DNA of 64,000 nucleotides from Ectothiorhodospira haloalkaliphila ATCC 51935 (GTDB lineage: Bacteria; Pseudomonadota; Gammaproteobacteria; Ectothiorhodospirales; Ectothiorhodospiraceae), in NCBI RefSeq assembly GCF_000633935.1, contig NZ_KK214996.1:432928-496927 (forward strand), read 5' to 3'. How positions within the stretch are numbered: the stretch's first letter is position 1; every line of letters starts with the position of its first letter. The notes below the pieces were generated by a model that saw nothing but the letters and a program-made list of their open reading frames with translations, did no database searches and had not been told where the DNA came from. Below, one piece after another: positions 26,999-35,420 of the stretch. The position numbers were made by a program, and so were the translations under genes.

Positions 26999-27481
26999 AT
27001 GAAGATCGAGGCATTCAAAGACCGCAAGCCCACCCTTGACCTGGAGGCCTATTTCGATGGTCAGGTGAAGGCCTGGGGCCTGTTTCAGGATCGATTTGGC
27101 ACGGTGCATCGCCAGTTCACCGTGGACATCCTGGGACATGTGGAGGGAGATGAGTTGGTGCTGGAAGAGGATTTCGTCTACGACGATGGCGAGAAGGATC
27201 GACGCGTCTGGCGTCTCAAGCGCCTGGATGCCCAGCACTACGAGGGTCGCGCCGACGATGTGGAGGGGGCAGCCAAGGGCAAGCTCTGCGGACAGGCCTT
27301 CAATTTCACCTATGTCCTGCGCCTGCCCATCAGCGGTCGTATCTGGCGGGTGAATTTCGACGACTGGATGTTCATGCACGAGGACGGCGTGCTGGTGAAC
27401 CGCGCGGTGATGAGCAAGTTCGGCATCCGCTTGGGCGAGGTGACACTGTTCTTTCGTCGGAGTGACGACAACACGAGTTGA
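26999..27481 (+). CDS. DUF3833 family protein
   Basis: A 160-residue DUF3833 protein without a clear signal peptide in this reading. Family pattern: LDLEAYFDGQVKAWGLFQDR, then DFVYDDGEKDRRVWRLKR and GRIWRVNFDDWMFMHEDG. It usually ends the amine oxidase-DUF1365-CFA operon, as here 32 bases behind the methyltransferase. Related proteins often carry a lipoprotein signal; this one may be cytosolic or start elsewhere. An AGGTGAG ribosome binding site precedes the ATG. Confidence 0.85.
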   Translation: MKIEAFKDRKPTLDLEAYFDGQVKAWGLFQDRFGTVHRQFTVDILGHVEGDELVLEEDFVYDDGEKDRRVWRLKRLDAQHYEGRADDVEGAAKGKLCGQAFNFTYVLRLPISGRIWRVNFDDWMFMHEDGVLVNRAVMSKFGIRLGEVTLFFRRSDDNTS

Positions 27482-27727
27482 CGAATCCCTCTCCAGAGGG
27501 GCCGCCATCCGGGTAACGATTTTCCCGTCAAGACTAGCCCTCAGGCGCCGTTTATTGGATACTTACCAGAATAAAGATAAGGCCATCGGGAATGATTTTT
27601 ATCAGTGACCGAAGGCTGACAGCAAGACGGGCCCAGCCCGCTTAATCGGGATCACCGGATGATCAGGGCAGAGAACCCCGCGCCGGCCCCCGTTGATATC
27701 ATCGCGAGACGCTAGGAGTAAAAGAGA

Positions 27728-28030
27728 ATGAAGAAGCAAGACCTTAGCCGTAGAAGCTTCCTGAAGTTCGGTGTCGCCGGCCTGGTGGCCGTGCCGGTCG
27801 CCGGCTTGGGCTGGACCACCACTGCCGCAGCCGCCGAGCGCCTGGATCCCGAATCTGCCGAGGCCCAGGCCCTGCAGTACGTGCACCAGTCCGAAGTTGA
27901 AGGTCAGTACTGCTCCAACTGCCTGCTGTACAACGATCCCAGCCAGGAAGAGTGGGGCCCCTGCGCCGTATTCCCCGGCAAGGTCGTGGCCGCCGACGGC
28001 TGGTGCACCGCCTGGGTTGCCCGCGGCTGA
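27728..28030 (+). CDS. High-potential iron-sulfur protein (HiPIP), Tat-exported
   Basis: A periplasmic one-electron carrier, typically between cytochrome bc1 and the photosynthetic reaction centre or an oxidase. 100 residues. The twin-arginine signal SRRSFLKFG (7-15) and hydrophobic stretch end near TAAAAERL, a usual Tat cleavage context. The [4Fe-4S] ligands are Cys 62, 65, 79 and 93 (spacing C-x2-C-x13-C-x13-C). The segment NCLLYND..QEEWGPCAVFPG closely resembles Ectothiorhodospira vacuolata HiPIP from memory, with a loop shorter by about 7 residues before the first Cys. GGAG lies 9 bases before the ATG, and a terminator hairpin follows. Confidence 0.95.
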   Translation: MKKQDLSRRSFLKFGVAGLVAVPVAGLGWTTTAAAAERLDPESAEAQALQYVHQSEVEGQYCSNCLLYNDPSQEEWGPCAVFPGKVVAADGWCTAWVARG

Positions 28031-28086
28031 TCCAGTCCCGGATGATCGATCCGCAGCAGCGCCCACTTTCGGTGGGCCTGTTGCTC

Positions 28087-28109
28087 AAGACCCGCCCCGT
28101 GCGGGTCTT
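28087..28109 (+). terminator. Rho-independent-type terminator of the HiPIP gene
   Basis: A perfect 9-bp stem (AAGACCCGC with GCGGGTCTT) with loop CCCGT, followed by TATCGTTT, lies 57 bases after the HiPIP stop and ahead of the next ATG at 28130. Confidence 0.65.
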
Positions 28110-28129
28110 ATCGTTTGGAGGCCTCCATC

Positions 28130-28672
28130 ATGTACACCACCTCCGCTCAACCCCTGATGGAACACCCGGAACGCTATCTGCTCGGCCGCACCGACGGCGA
28201 TATCACACTGGAGACGCCCGATCAGCTGTGCCTGGCCGTGCAACGCATGGCGGAACAGGGCCGGCGCAGCCTCTGGGTCACCAGCCGGCACCTGGATCCG
28301 GCGATCTTCGACACCCCGGCGGTGGTGGAACCCATCTCCCGGCTGGCTCGTAGCAGTCGCCACGCGGACATCCGCATCCTGATCCAGGACAGCGACCCGC
28401 TGCGAGGTACAACCCACCGCCTCATCGCCCTGGCCCAGCGCCTGAGTAGCCGCATTCAGGTCCGCCGCATGAGTGAAAAGGATCGGCGCTCCGTCGCTGA
28501 AGCCTTTCTCGTTGCCGACCGCCAGGGCCTCATTCATCAACCCCAGGCCCTGCGCTATCAGGCAGTGGTGAATTTCCACGCCCCCCGGCGGTGCAAGCTC
28601 ATGGGTGAGCAATTCATCACCTACTGGGATGCGAGCGAACCGGATCCCCATTTGCGGCGGCTGCACCTGTGA
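28130..28672 (+). CDS. Conserved protein of unknown function, phospholipase-D-like pattern
   Basis: About 180 residues from ATG 28130, with GGAG at the right distance; an in-frame TTG at 28115 is less likely. I do not recognise it with certainty. The layout (SLWVTSRHLDPAIFDTPAVVEPISRLAR, ADIRILIQDSDPLRG, then VADRQGLIHQPQALRYQAVVNF) resembles the stand-alone domain (DUF7931) found at the C-terminus of some proteobacterial GNAT proteins and recalls PLD-like folds, but no HKD catalytic motif is visible. It precedes the Anbu gene by 77 bases. Confidence 0.6.
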   Translation: MYTTSAQPLMEHPERYLLGRTDGDITLETPDQLCLAVQRMAEQGRRSLWVTSRHLDPAIFDTPAVVEPISRLARSSRHADIRILIQDSDPLRGTTHRLIALAQRLSSRIQVRRMSEKDRRSVAEAFLVADRQGLIHQPQALRYQAVVNFHAPRRCKLMGEQFITYWDASEPDPHLRRLHL

Positions 28673-28749
28673 TTAAGCCCCTTGGCATTGACGCCCGGTG
28701 CAACCCCCTCCTACTATGCCTTACCGCCGCTCAGGAACCACATCCCTCA

Positions 28750-29559
28750 ATGACCTATTGCCTTGCCATCACCATGGACGCCGGGCTGGTGTTTGCCTCG
28801 GACTCACGCACCAACGCCGGTGCCGATCAGGTGAGCACCTACAGCAAGATGCACACCTTCGAAGTGGAGGAGGATCGTGTCTTCGTTTTACTCGCCGCCG
28901 GAAACCTGGCCACCACCCAGGCGGTACTGGCGCGCCTCAAGCGCGACATCGAGGACAGCGCGGAGGAGAGCCTGCACACCGTGCGGGGCATGTCCGACGC
29001 GGCGGAATACCTGGGCCGGGTGAACCGTGAAGAGCAGGAAAAACACGGGGAGGCCCTCACCAAGGCCGGATTCCGGGCCGATGCCTCTTTCATCATCGGC
29101 GGGCAGTTTGCCGGACAGGAACCGGAGATCTACCTGGTCTACCCCCAGGGCAATTTCATCACGGCCTCGTCCCATACGCGCTTCCTGCAGATCGGCGAGA
29201 GCAAGTACGGCAAACCCATTCTGGATCGCATCATCAGCCCCGAAGGCAGCCTGGGTGACGCGGCGCGCTGCGCCCTGGTATCCATAGACTCCACCATGCG
29301 TTCCAATGTGACCGTGGGCCCTCCCATCGAGGTGATTGTCTACGAACGCGACAGCCTGACCTTCGAGCATTATCTGTGCCTGGAGGCGGATGATGACTAT
29401 CTCACCGATCTGAAGCGGTCCTGGGACGACAACATCAAGGCCGCCTTCCGGGACCTGCCCCGCTTTGACTGGGAGGCTGCTCGCGGACGCAAACGCCGCG
29501 GCACGGAAGTCACCGTCAACCGCCGCAGTACGCGCAAACCTTCCAAAAAAACCGGCTAA
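28750..29559 (+). CDS. Anbu-type bacterial proteasome-like protease
   Basis: An Ntn-hydrolase peptidase homologue of the Anbu family. From ATG 28750 the protein begins MTYCLAITMDAGLVFASDSR, so Met removal exposes the nucleophile Thr 2. The DSRTNAGADQVSTYSKM segment is typical of Anbu and distinguishes it from HslV. About 269 residues with a basic C-terminus (RGRKRRGTEV) beyond the usual core. The frame extends to 28669, but that would hide the catalytic Thr and is rejected. Alpha-E and ATP-grasp genes, usual Anbu partners, lie convergent just downstream. Confidence 0.9.
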   Translation: MTYCLAITMDAGLVFASDSRTNAGADQVSTYSKMHTFEVEEDRVFVLLAAGNLATTQAVLARLKRDIEDSAEESLHTVRGMSDAAEYLGRVNREEQEKHGEALTKAGFRADASFIIGGQFAGQEPEIYLVYPQGNFITASSHTRFLQIGESKYGKPILDRIISPEGSLGDAARCALVSIDSTMRSNVTVGPPIEVIVYERDSLTFEHYLCLEADDDYLTDLKRSWDDNIKAAFRDLPRFDWEAARGRKRRGTEVTVNRRSTRKPSKKTG

Positions 29560-29580
29560 GCACGCCGGCTTGAGGGTGCC

Positions 29581-29599
29581 AGACCCGGATGCCGGGTCT
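29581..29599. terminator. Hairpin between convergent Anbu and alpha-E genes
   Basis: An 8-bp stem (AGACCCGG with CCGGGTCT) and three-base loop in the 39-base gap between two convergent stop codons. It could serve both strands; the T-tract is weak. Confidence 0.45.
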
Positions 29600-30549
29600 C
29601 AGGCCGCCTTGTCCAGGCGGAACCAGGTCTCCGCCACCAGGCCATGCAGTTCCGCCATCTCCTTTTGCAGGTCATCAATGAACCGATGCAACTCCTTGGG
29701 CTCCAGCAGCTTGTCCACCTGGGAGTCCACGGCATGGCGCTTCACCTGCATGGCCATGCGCAGGGGGATGTCATTACGGGGCAGGTTGGCCAGACTGTGT
29801 TCCACCTCCGCCAGGGCATGACTGATGGAACGGGGAAATTCCGGATCCTGCACCAGGAAGCGCAGCACATCGGTCGCGTTGACCCGCCGGCGCACATGCT
29901 GACGGTACATCTGGAAGGCGCTCAACGACTTGAGGATGTTGATCCACAGCAGTCCCTCGAAGGGCGAGGCGTCCTCGTCCGCATCTTTCCCACGCGAGAG
30001 CAACCCCACGGCGCCCACATCCAGCAGACGTGACGTCATGTCCGCCCGTTCCAGATTGCGCCCAGCCTTGATCAGATCATAGGCGTGGTCGTGGCTCATG
30101 GTGCCCGCCAGCATCCCGGTGATCTGCTGACAGCGGCTGCGAATCTGGGACAGGTAGCGATAGCGCCCCCGCTTGCCCTCCCCCGCATCCAGATTGAAGC
30201 GGGCGTAGAGATGCAGTTCGTTCACCGTTTCCCACACCTCGGTGGGCACCCGATCCCGCGTGGTACGCACATTCTCCCGGGCGCTGGTCAGGGCATTGAG
30301 GATCGATCCCGGGTTGGCGGGGTCACCCAGGAGGAACTTGACCACATTGGCCTCGTTGTACTCGGAGTAGCGCTCCTCGAATATCGCATCACTGCCCGTG
30401 ATGGACACCAGCCCGGCCCAGGACACCCGGGTTTGATAGGGCATGTCCAGGGCCAGATGGTTGAAGGCGGTGACCATACGGGCCGTGTTTTCGGTCCGCT
30501 CGATATAGCGGGCCATCCAGTAAAGCCGTTCTGCGACGCGTGAAAGCAT
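29599..30549 (-). CDS. Alpha-E domain protein (DUF403)
   Basis: A 316-residue largely helical protein with the family start MLSRVAERLYWMARYIERTENTARM. The chosen ATG at 30549 lies 4 bases after the ATP-grasp stop; the open frame to 30600 would overlap it. Alpha-E proteins accompany circularly permuted ATP-grasp enzymes and, in many species, Anbu and a transglutaminase-like protein. This quartet is proposed to make and process a peptide-like modification. Biochemistry is unknown. Confidence 0.88.
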   Translation of the reverse strand: MLSRVAERLYWMARYIERTENTARMVTAFNHLALDMPYQTRVSWAGLVSITGSDAIFEERYSEYNEANVVKFLLGDPANPGSILNALTSARENVRTTRDRVPTEVWETVNELHLYARFNLDAGEGKRGRYRYLSQIRSRCQQITGMLAGTMSHDHAYDLIKAGRNLERADMTSRLLDVGAVGLLSRGKDADEDASPFEGLLWINILKSLSAFQMYRQHVRRRVNATDVLRFLVQDPEFPRSISHALAEVEHSLANLPRNDIPLRMAMQVKRHAVDSQVDKLLEPKELHRFIDDLQKEMAELHGLVAETWFRLDKAA

Positions 30550-30553
30550 GTAT

Positions 30554-32008
30554 TCAGTCCCGGGTATCCGTGTCAACGATCCAGGTGTCCTTGCTGCCAC
30601 CCCCTTGAGAGGAGTTCACCACCAGGGAACCCTTGCGCAGGGCGACCCGTGTGAGCCCCCCTGCGGTCACATCCGTGCGCACCCCCTGGAGCACGAAGGG
30701 GCGAAGATCCAGATGCCGGGGCTCCAGGTGCCCGTCACACAGCGTGGGTGACGTGGACAGCTTGAGGGTGGGCTGGGCGATGTAATTACGCGGATCGCGC
30801 TTGATGAGTTCGGCAAACTCCTCCAGCTGGGTGGGCGTGGCGTGGGGGCCGATGATCATCCCGTACCCTCCCGACTCGTTGGCCGGTTTGACCACCAGTT
30901 GGTCCAGATTGGCCAGCACGTGTTCCCGCTCCTTGTCGTCCATGCACAGGTAGGTGGGCACGTTGGGCAGGATGGGGTCTTCGTCCAGATAGTAACGGAT
31001 CATCTTGGGCACGAAGGCGTACACCACCTTGTCGTCGGCCACACCGGCACCCGGTGCATTCACCAGGGCCACGTTACCGGCACGCCAGGCCCGCATCACT
31101 CCGGGCACGCCCAGCATGGATTCGGGGCTGAAGGCCTCCGGATCCAGGAACAGGTCGTCAATGCGACGATAGATCACGTCCACTCGTTCCAGACCATCGA
31201 TGGTGCGCATGTACACGCAGTCATCATCGCAGACCACCAGGTCTGCCCCCTCCACCAACTCTGCGCCCATGCGCTGGGCCAGATAGGCGTGCTCGAAGTA
31301 CGCGGAGTTGTAGATACCCGGCGTCAGTACCACCACCTCGGGATAATCCAGGGGGCGGGGCGAAAGGCTGGCCAGCATGTCAAAGAGCTGGGAGGGGTAT
31401 TCATCCACGGGCTGGATGCTGTAGTTCTCGAACAGCTCCGGAAACACCCGCTTGGTGACCTGACGATTCTCCAGCATATACGACACGCCCGAGGGCACCC
31501 GCAGGTTGTCCTCCAGCACATAGAAGCTGCCATCGGCATCGCGCACCAGGTCGGAACCACAGATATGCGCCCATACCCCATGGGTGGGCTGGATACCCCG
31601 GCATTGCTCGCGGAAGTTGCGGGACTGGGCCAGGACCTCGGCCGGGAAAATCTTGTCCTTGACGATGCGCTGCTCGTTGTAGATGTCGTTGATGAACATG
31701 TTCAACGCTGTGAGGCGCTGGCGCAGCCCGGCTTCCACGCGGCTCCATTCGGTCCGCGGGATGATCCGGGGGATGATGTCGAAGGGCCAGGCCCGATCAA
31801 TGTTGCCACCTTCCGTATACACCGTGAAGCTGATGCCCATCTCCATGATGGCATGCTCGGCGGCCTGCTTGCGCTCGTGTATCTCGGCGTCACCGAGGGA
31901 TCGCAGATAATCGGTCAGGGTCTGGGCGGCCGGGCGTGAGATGCCCGGGGCACTGATGAGTTCATCGTAAAATCCATTGGGGTCGTACGCCTTCCAGTCG
32001 ATGCTCAT
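30554..32008 (-). CDS. Circularly permuted ATP-grasp family protein
   Basis: A 484-residue DUF404/DUF407 type protein, likely an ATP-dependent carboxylate-amine ligase. Landmarks: GISFTVY near residue 55, DFPAEV-type region near 120 (KIFPAEVLAQSRNF), and VLEDNLRVPSGVSYMLENR (about 166-184), followed by a long conserved segment to the C-terminal VNSSQGGGSKDTW. It is followed by alpha-E with a 4-base gap. Together with Anbu it matches the known ATP-grasp/alpha-E/Anbu association, but a transglutaminase-like member is not in this window. Confidence 0.9.
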   Translation of the reverse strand: MSIDWKAYDPNGFYDELISAPGISRPAAQTLTDYLRSLGDAEIHERKQAAEHAIMEMGISFTVYTEGGNIDRAWPFDIIPRIIPRTEWSRVEAGLRQRLTALNMFINDIYNEQRIVKDKIFPAEVLAQSRNFREQCRGIQPTHGVWAHICGSDLVRDADGSFYVLEDNLRVPSGVSYMLENRQVTKRVFPELFENYSIQPVDEYPSQLFDMLASLSPRPLDYPEVVVLTPGIYNSAYFEHAYLAQRMGAELVEGADLVVCDDDCVYMRTIDGLERVDVIYRRIDDLFLDPEAFSPESMLGVPGVMRAWRAGNVALVNAPGAGVADDKVVYAFVPKMIRYYLDEDPILPNVPTYLCMDDKEREHVLANLDQLVVKPANESGGYGMIIGPHATPTQLEEFAELIKRDPRNYIAQPTLKLSTSPTLCDGHLEPRHLDLRPFVLQGVRTDVTAGGLTRVALRKGSLVVNSSQGGGSKDTWIVDTDTRD

Positions 32009-32073
32009 AAGGGACTCTTGAGTGGGTGGGTCCGTCGTCCCCAGCGGGGACGGCGAGCAGATAGCAATCGGGA

Positions 32074-32751
32074 TCAGCCGGGCTGGTCCGCCGCGCGAGG
32101 CGTCAATGGCTGCTCCGGCTCCGCCAGGGGCGCCTCGCCATTTCGGTAATGCACCAGCTTCCAGTAACCGAACAGGTTGGTCTTGTGCACGCCCACGCGG
32201 TTGAGCCCGGGAAGTTCGGGCAGGCTATCCAGCTCCATGTCGGGCCTGAAACCCACCAGGCGCGACAGGGGCCGCAGGGCCCGCTCCACCCGGCGCACCA
32301 CGGGGTGACTGGAGGCGAAGTGGTTGATCACCAGCACATCCCCACCAGGGACACACACACGCTGCATCTCCCGCATGAGCTTGTCGGGATTGGGCACCAC
32401 GGAGGCTACATACATGGCCACGACACAGTCAAAACTGTCGTCGGCGAACGCCAGGCACTCGGCGTCCATCTCCAGGAGCGCCTCCACCTGTTTGAGCTGC
32501 CCCTCCTCGGCACGTTCCTTGGCGATCTGCAGCATGTCGGGGCTCACATCGATCCCCACCACCCGGGCATCCTCCCGGTAATCGGGCAGGGACAGCCCGG
32601 TGCCGACTCCCACCTCCAGGACGCGTGGCGCCGGTTCCGCGTTTACCATTTCCATCGCCAGGCGTCGGCCACCCGCGAAGATCGGGCCGAACACGGCGTC
32701 GTAATATCTCGCATAGCGCCGATAGGCGCTCTTGATCGAGGAGAGATCCAT
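32074..32751 (-). CDS. pmtA: Phosphatidylethanolamine N-methyltransferase (PmtA-like)
   Basis: A 225-residue class I SAM methyltransferase with YRRYARYYDAVFGPIFAGGR at the N-terminus, SAM motif VLEVGVGTGLSLPDY (about 45-59), VVGIDVSPDML, and motif VNHFA-like VLVINHF. The whole pattern matches Rhodobacter-type PmtA, which converts phosphatidylethanolamine to phosphatidylcholine. Phosphatidylcholine is reported in Ectothiorhodospira (from memory), which agrees. It is upstream of the ATP-grasp gene in the same direction but separated by a small hairpin, so it may be transcribed alone. Confidence 0.85.
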   Translation of the reverse strand: MDLSSIKSAYRRYARYYDAVFGPIFAGGRRLAMEMVNAEPAPRVLEVGVGTGLSLPDYREDARVVGIDVSPDMLQIAKERAEEGQLKQVEALLEMDAECLAFADDSFDCVVAMYVASVVPNPDKLMREMQRVCVPGGDVLVINHFASSHPVVRRVERALRPLSRLVGFRPDMELDSLPELPGLNRVGVHKTNLFGYWKLVHYRNGEAPLAEPEQPLTPRAADQPG

Positions 32752-32781
32752 GAGATGCTTCCAATATGGGAGTATGCACCT

Positions 32782-32810
32782 GTTTTAACGACTAGTGTCG
32801 TCACTTTCAA
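32782..32810 (-). promoter_or_regulatory. Probable sigma-70 promoter of pmtA
   Basis: On the minus strand, TTGAAA (32805-32810) and TAAAAC (32782-32787) are spaced by 17 bases and lie about 30 bases before the pmtA ATG. A perfect 7-bp inverted repeat (GTCACTT..AAGTGAC, 32800-32815) overlaps the -35 and may be an operator. Confidence 0.5.
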
Positions 32811-32886
32811 GTGACCCGCTCGATAAAACGACCATTCACCGGGGGGCAACGACCGCCCCCCGAGCCCGACCGAGAAACCAACGACC

Positions 32887-33846
32887 ATGATCACGCAGGC
32901 CGATTTTCATCCGGCATTCTGGTTGCGGGGCAGTCATGTGCAAACCATCCTGCCCAACCTTTTGCGCCCTCGTCATTCGATCCCGTTGCGCCGTGAGCGC
33001 ATGGAACTGCCTGATGGCGATTTTCTTGATCTGGACTGGGCGCCCAACGTGGACGGCCCGTTGGTGATCCTGTTTCACGGCCTGGAGGGATCCAGTCGCT
33101 CCCCCTATGCTGCGGGGCTGATGCACCGGCTGCACGACCAGGGCTTTCAGGCCCTGACCATGCACTTTCGTGGCTGCGGCGGCGAACCCAACCGTTTGCC
33201 CCGCAGCTATTTTGCCGGCGACACCGGTGACATGGCCTGGGTGGTGGAACAACTGACCCGGCGGTTTCCCGAACGGCCGGTGGCGGCCATCGGCGTCTCC
33301 CTCGGCGGCAATGCCCTGCTGAAATGGCTGGGCGAAACGGGCAACGCCAGTCCCCTGACGGCGGCGGTGGCCATCTCCGTGCCCTTCGACCTGGACAAGG
33401 CCGCACGGCGTATGGAAAAAGGCCTGTCTCGCGTGTACCAGGGCTACCTGGTGGGGCGACTGAAGCGCTCCACCCAGGCCAAATGCAGCCGCATGGTCCT
33501 TCCCATCGACTGCGACAGTCTGTCAGGCTTGCGCACCTTTCGGGAGTTCGACGACGCCGTCACCGCCCGGCTGCACGGCTTCAAGGATGTGGACGACTAC
33601 TACGGGCACTGCAGTTGCCGGCAGTACCTGCGTGGCATCCAGGTCCCCACACTGATCCTGCATGCGATGGATGACCCCTTCATGACCCCGGATGTCATCC
33701 CCACCGAAGCGGAGCTGTCGTCTTCCGTAAACCTGGAACTGGCTCGCCACGGGGGGCATGTGGGTTTCGTGGAGGGCCGGGGCAGCTACTGGCTGGAGCG
33801 CCGCGTGCCTCATTGGTTGCAAGGCAGCCTGGCTGCGGGTGCTTGA
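32887..33846 (+). CDS. YheT family alpha/beta hydrolase
   Basis: A 319-residue YheT/UPF0017-type hydrolase. Pattern: FHPAFWLRGSHVQTILPNL, HGLEGSSRSPYAAGL, the Arg/Gly-rich NFRGC-like MHFRGCGGEPNR, the nucleophile Ser 138 in IGVSLGGNALLKWLGE, Asp in HAMDDPFM and His in RHGGHVGFVEG. Esterase activity is assumed and the natural substrate is unknown. It is transcribed divergently from pmtA; its 5' leader holds a strong hairpin (32840-32862). Confidence 0.9.
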   Translation: MITQADFHPAFWLRGSHVQTILPNLLRPRHSIPLRRERMELPDGDFLDLDWAPNVDGPLVILFHGLEGSSRSPYAAGLMHRLHDQGFQALTMHFRGCGGEPNRLPRSYFAGDTGDMAWVVEQLTRRFPERPVAAIGVSLGGNALLKWLGETGNASPLTAAVAISVPFDLDKAARRMEKGLSRVYQGYLVGRLKRSTQAKCSRMVLPIDCDSLSGLRTFREFDDAVTARLHGFKDVDDYYGHCSCRQYLRGIQVPTLILHAMDDPFMTPDVIPTEAELSSSVNLELARHGGHVGFVEGRGSYWLERRVPHWLQGSLAAGA

Positions 33847-33933
33847 GAGTTCATGAGCAACCGTTAAACTGTCGTTGAGGTTGGTCAAGAAAAGCAAACG
33901 CAATCACCACCCGCCCGACAGGGGAGACACACC

Positions 33934-35337
33934 ATGATGCAGGGACTTCTTGCGGTCAACGATTGGGTCAACAACATTGTCTGGGGCCCTCCCTTCATGA
34001 TCCTGCTGGTGGGCACGGGGCTTTACCTCACCATCCGGCTTGGCTTCTTTCAGTTCACCCATCTCTTCTTCGCCTGGCGACGCACGTTCGGCACCCTCTT
34101 CCGCCGCGACCAGAAGGTGGAGAAGGGTGCCATCACACCCTTCCAGGCAGTCACCTCTGCCATGGCGGCCACCATCGGTGTGGGCAACATCGCCGGGGTG
34201 GCCACAGCCATCGCCCTTGGCGGGCCGGGGGCCGTGTTCTGGATGTGGATCGTCGCCCTGGTGGGCATGGCCACCAAGCTGGCCGAGGCCACCCTGGGTC
34301 TCAAATACCGCCAGGTGGAATCGGACGGTCGGGTCTCGGGCGGGGTCTTCTATTACATCGAGTACGGCCTGGGCAAGAAATGGAAATGGCTGGCCCTGCT
34401 CTATGCCTTCCTGGCGGGCCTGGCGGCCTTTGGCATCGGCAACATGGTGCAGGCCAACACCATGGCTCACGCCCTGGAGACCAGCATGGGCGTGCCCAAC
34501 TGGGTGACGGGTCTGGTGGTCATGTTCTTCGTCGGCCTGGTCACCCTGGGGGGCATCAAGCGCATCGCCGTGACCGCCGAGCGCATCGTGCCCACGATGG
34601 CCCTGATCTATGTCATCGGCGCCATCGGCATCCTGGTGAGCTTTTACGACCAGATCCCCGGGGCATTTGCGCAGATCTTCGCGGGCGCCTTCACACCCGC
34701 CTCTGCCATCGGCGGTTTTGCCGGTGCCACCGTGGCGGGCGCCATTCGCTATGGCATTGCACGGGGCATCTTCTCCAACGAGGCGGGCCTGGGCTCAGCC
34801 TCCATCGTCCACGCCCAGGCCCGCAACAAGCCCTATGCGCAGGGTCTTTGGGGGATGTGGGAGGTCTTCATCGACACCCTGGTGGTGTGCACCATGACGG
34901 CCCTGGTGATCCTGGTCACCGGCGTCATCCAGACCGGCCAGACCGGTGCCGAGCTCACCAGCAGCGCCTTCGCCAGCGGCCTGCCGGGCCTGGGTGGCTG
35001 GATCGTCCTGATGGCCATCGTGCTGTTCTCCTACACCACCATGCTCACCTGGAACTTCTACGGCGAGAAGAGTTGGGAGTACGCCTTCGGCAAGCGGGTG
35101 ATCCTGCCCTACCGGATCATCTTCGTGGGCTTTCTGTTCCTTGGGGCCATCGGCGGGCTGACCACCGTATGGGATGTTTCCGACACCCTCAACGGCCTGA
35201 TGGCAGCGCCCAACCTGATCGCCCTGGTGCTGCTGGCCGGCGTGCTGGCCAAGGAGAAGGTTCAGTACATGAAGGAAGAACGCGAGAAAGCCATGGCGGC
35301 CCGGAAGGGGTCGGATGGCGGCAAGGGTGGCGGGTAA
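33934..35337 (+). CDS. Alanine/glycine:cation symporter (AGCS family)
   Basis: A sodium-coupled transporter importing alanine or glycine. 467 residues with about ten membrane helices; signature parts are VNNIVWGPPFMILLVGTGLY, the helix TSAMAATIGVGNIAGVATA, GVFYYIEYGLGKKW and FSNEAGLGSASIVHAQA. The C-terminal tail is hydrophilic and charged. The AGGGGAG ribosome binding site is good. The 87-base gap upstream is too short for a glycine riboswitch, and none is seen. A hairpin terminator follows. Confidence 0.93.
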   Translation: MMQGLLAVNDWVNNIVWGPPFMILLVGTGLYLTIRLGFFQFTHLFFAWRRTFGTLFRRDQKVEKGAITPFQAVTSAMAATIGVGNIAGVATAIALGGPGAVFWMWIVALVGMATKLAEATLGLKYRQVESDGRVSGGVFYYIEYGLGKKWKWLALLYAFLAGLAAFGIGNMVQANTMAHALETSMGVPNWVTGLVVMFFVGLVTLGGIKRIAVTAERIVPTMALIYVIGAIGILVSFYDQIPGAFAQIFAGAFTPASAIGGFAGATVAGAIRYGIARGIFSNEAGLGSASIVHAQARNKPYAQGLWGMWEVFIDTLVVCTMTALVILVTGVIQTGQTGAELTSSAFASGLPGLGGWIVLMAIVLFSYTTMLTWNFYGEKSWEYAFGKRVILPYRIIFVGFLFLGAIGGLTTVWDVSDTLNGLMAAPNLIALVLLAGVLAKEKVQYMKEEREKAMAARKGSDGGKGGG

Positions 35338-35349
35338 GGCAAACCTGAC

Positions 35350-35403
35350 CCCTGCCTGCTCCCCACGGGCCTTCCATCAAGGCTTTGCAGGGAGCAGGCA
35401 GGG
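35350..35403. terminator. Long hairpin between convergent AGCS and small membrane protein genes
   Basis: CCCTGCCTGCTCCC (35350-35363) pairs perfectly with 35390-35403, and an inner GCCTT/AAGGC stem closes the loop. It lies between two convergent genes and probably works as a bidirectional terminator. Confidence 0.6.
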
Positions 35404-35420
35404 TGGCTTGCGCGTTCGCC

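Noticed and set aside
27482-27727. A clear sigma-70 promoter for the HiPIP gene
   Set aside because: AT-rich hexamers such as TTGGAT and AATAAAGAT occur near 27555-27577, but no pair with 16-18 base spacing was convincing.
33847-33933. A glycine or other riboswitch before the AGCS transporter gene
   Set aside because: The gap is only 87 bases and shows no conserved aptamer pattern or following terminator.
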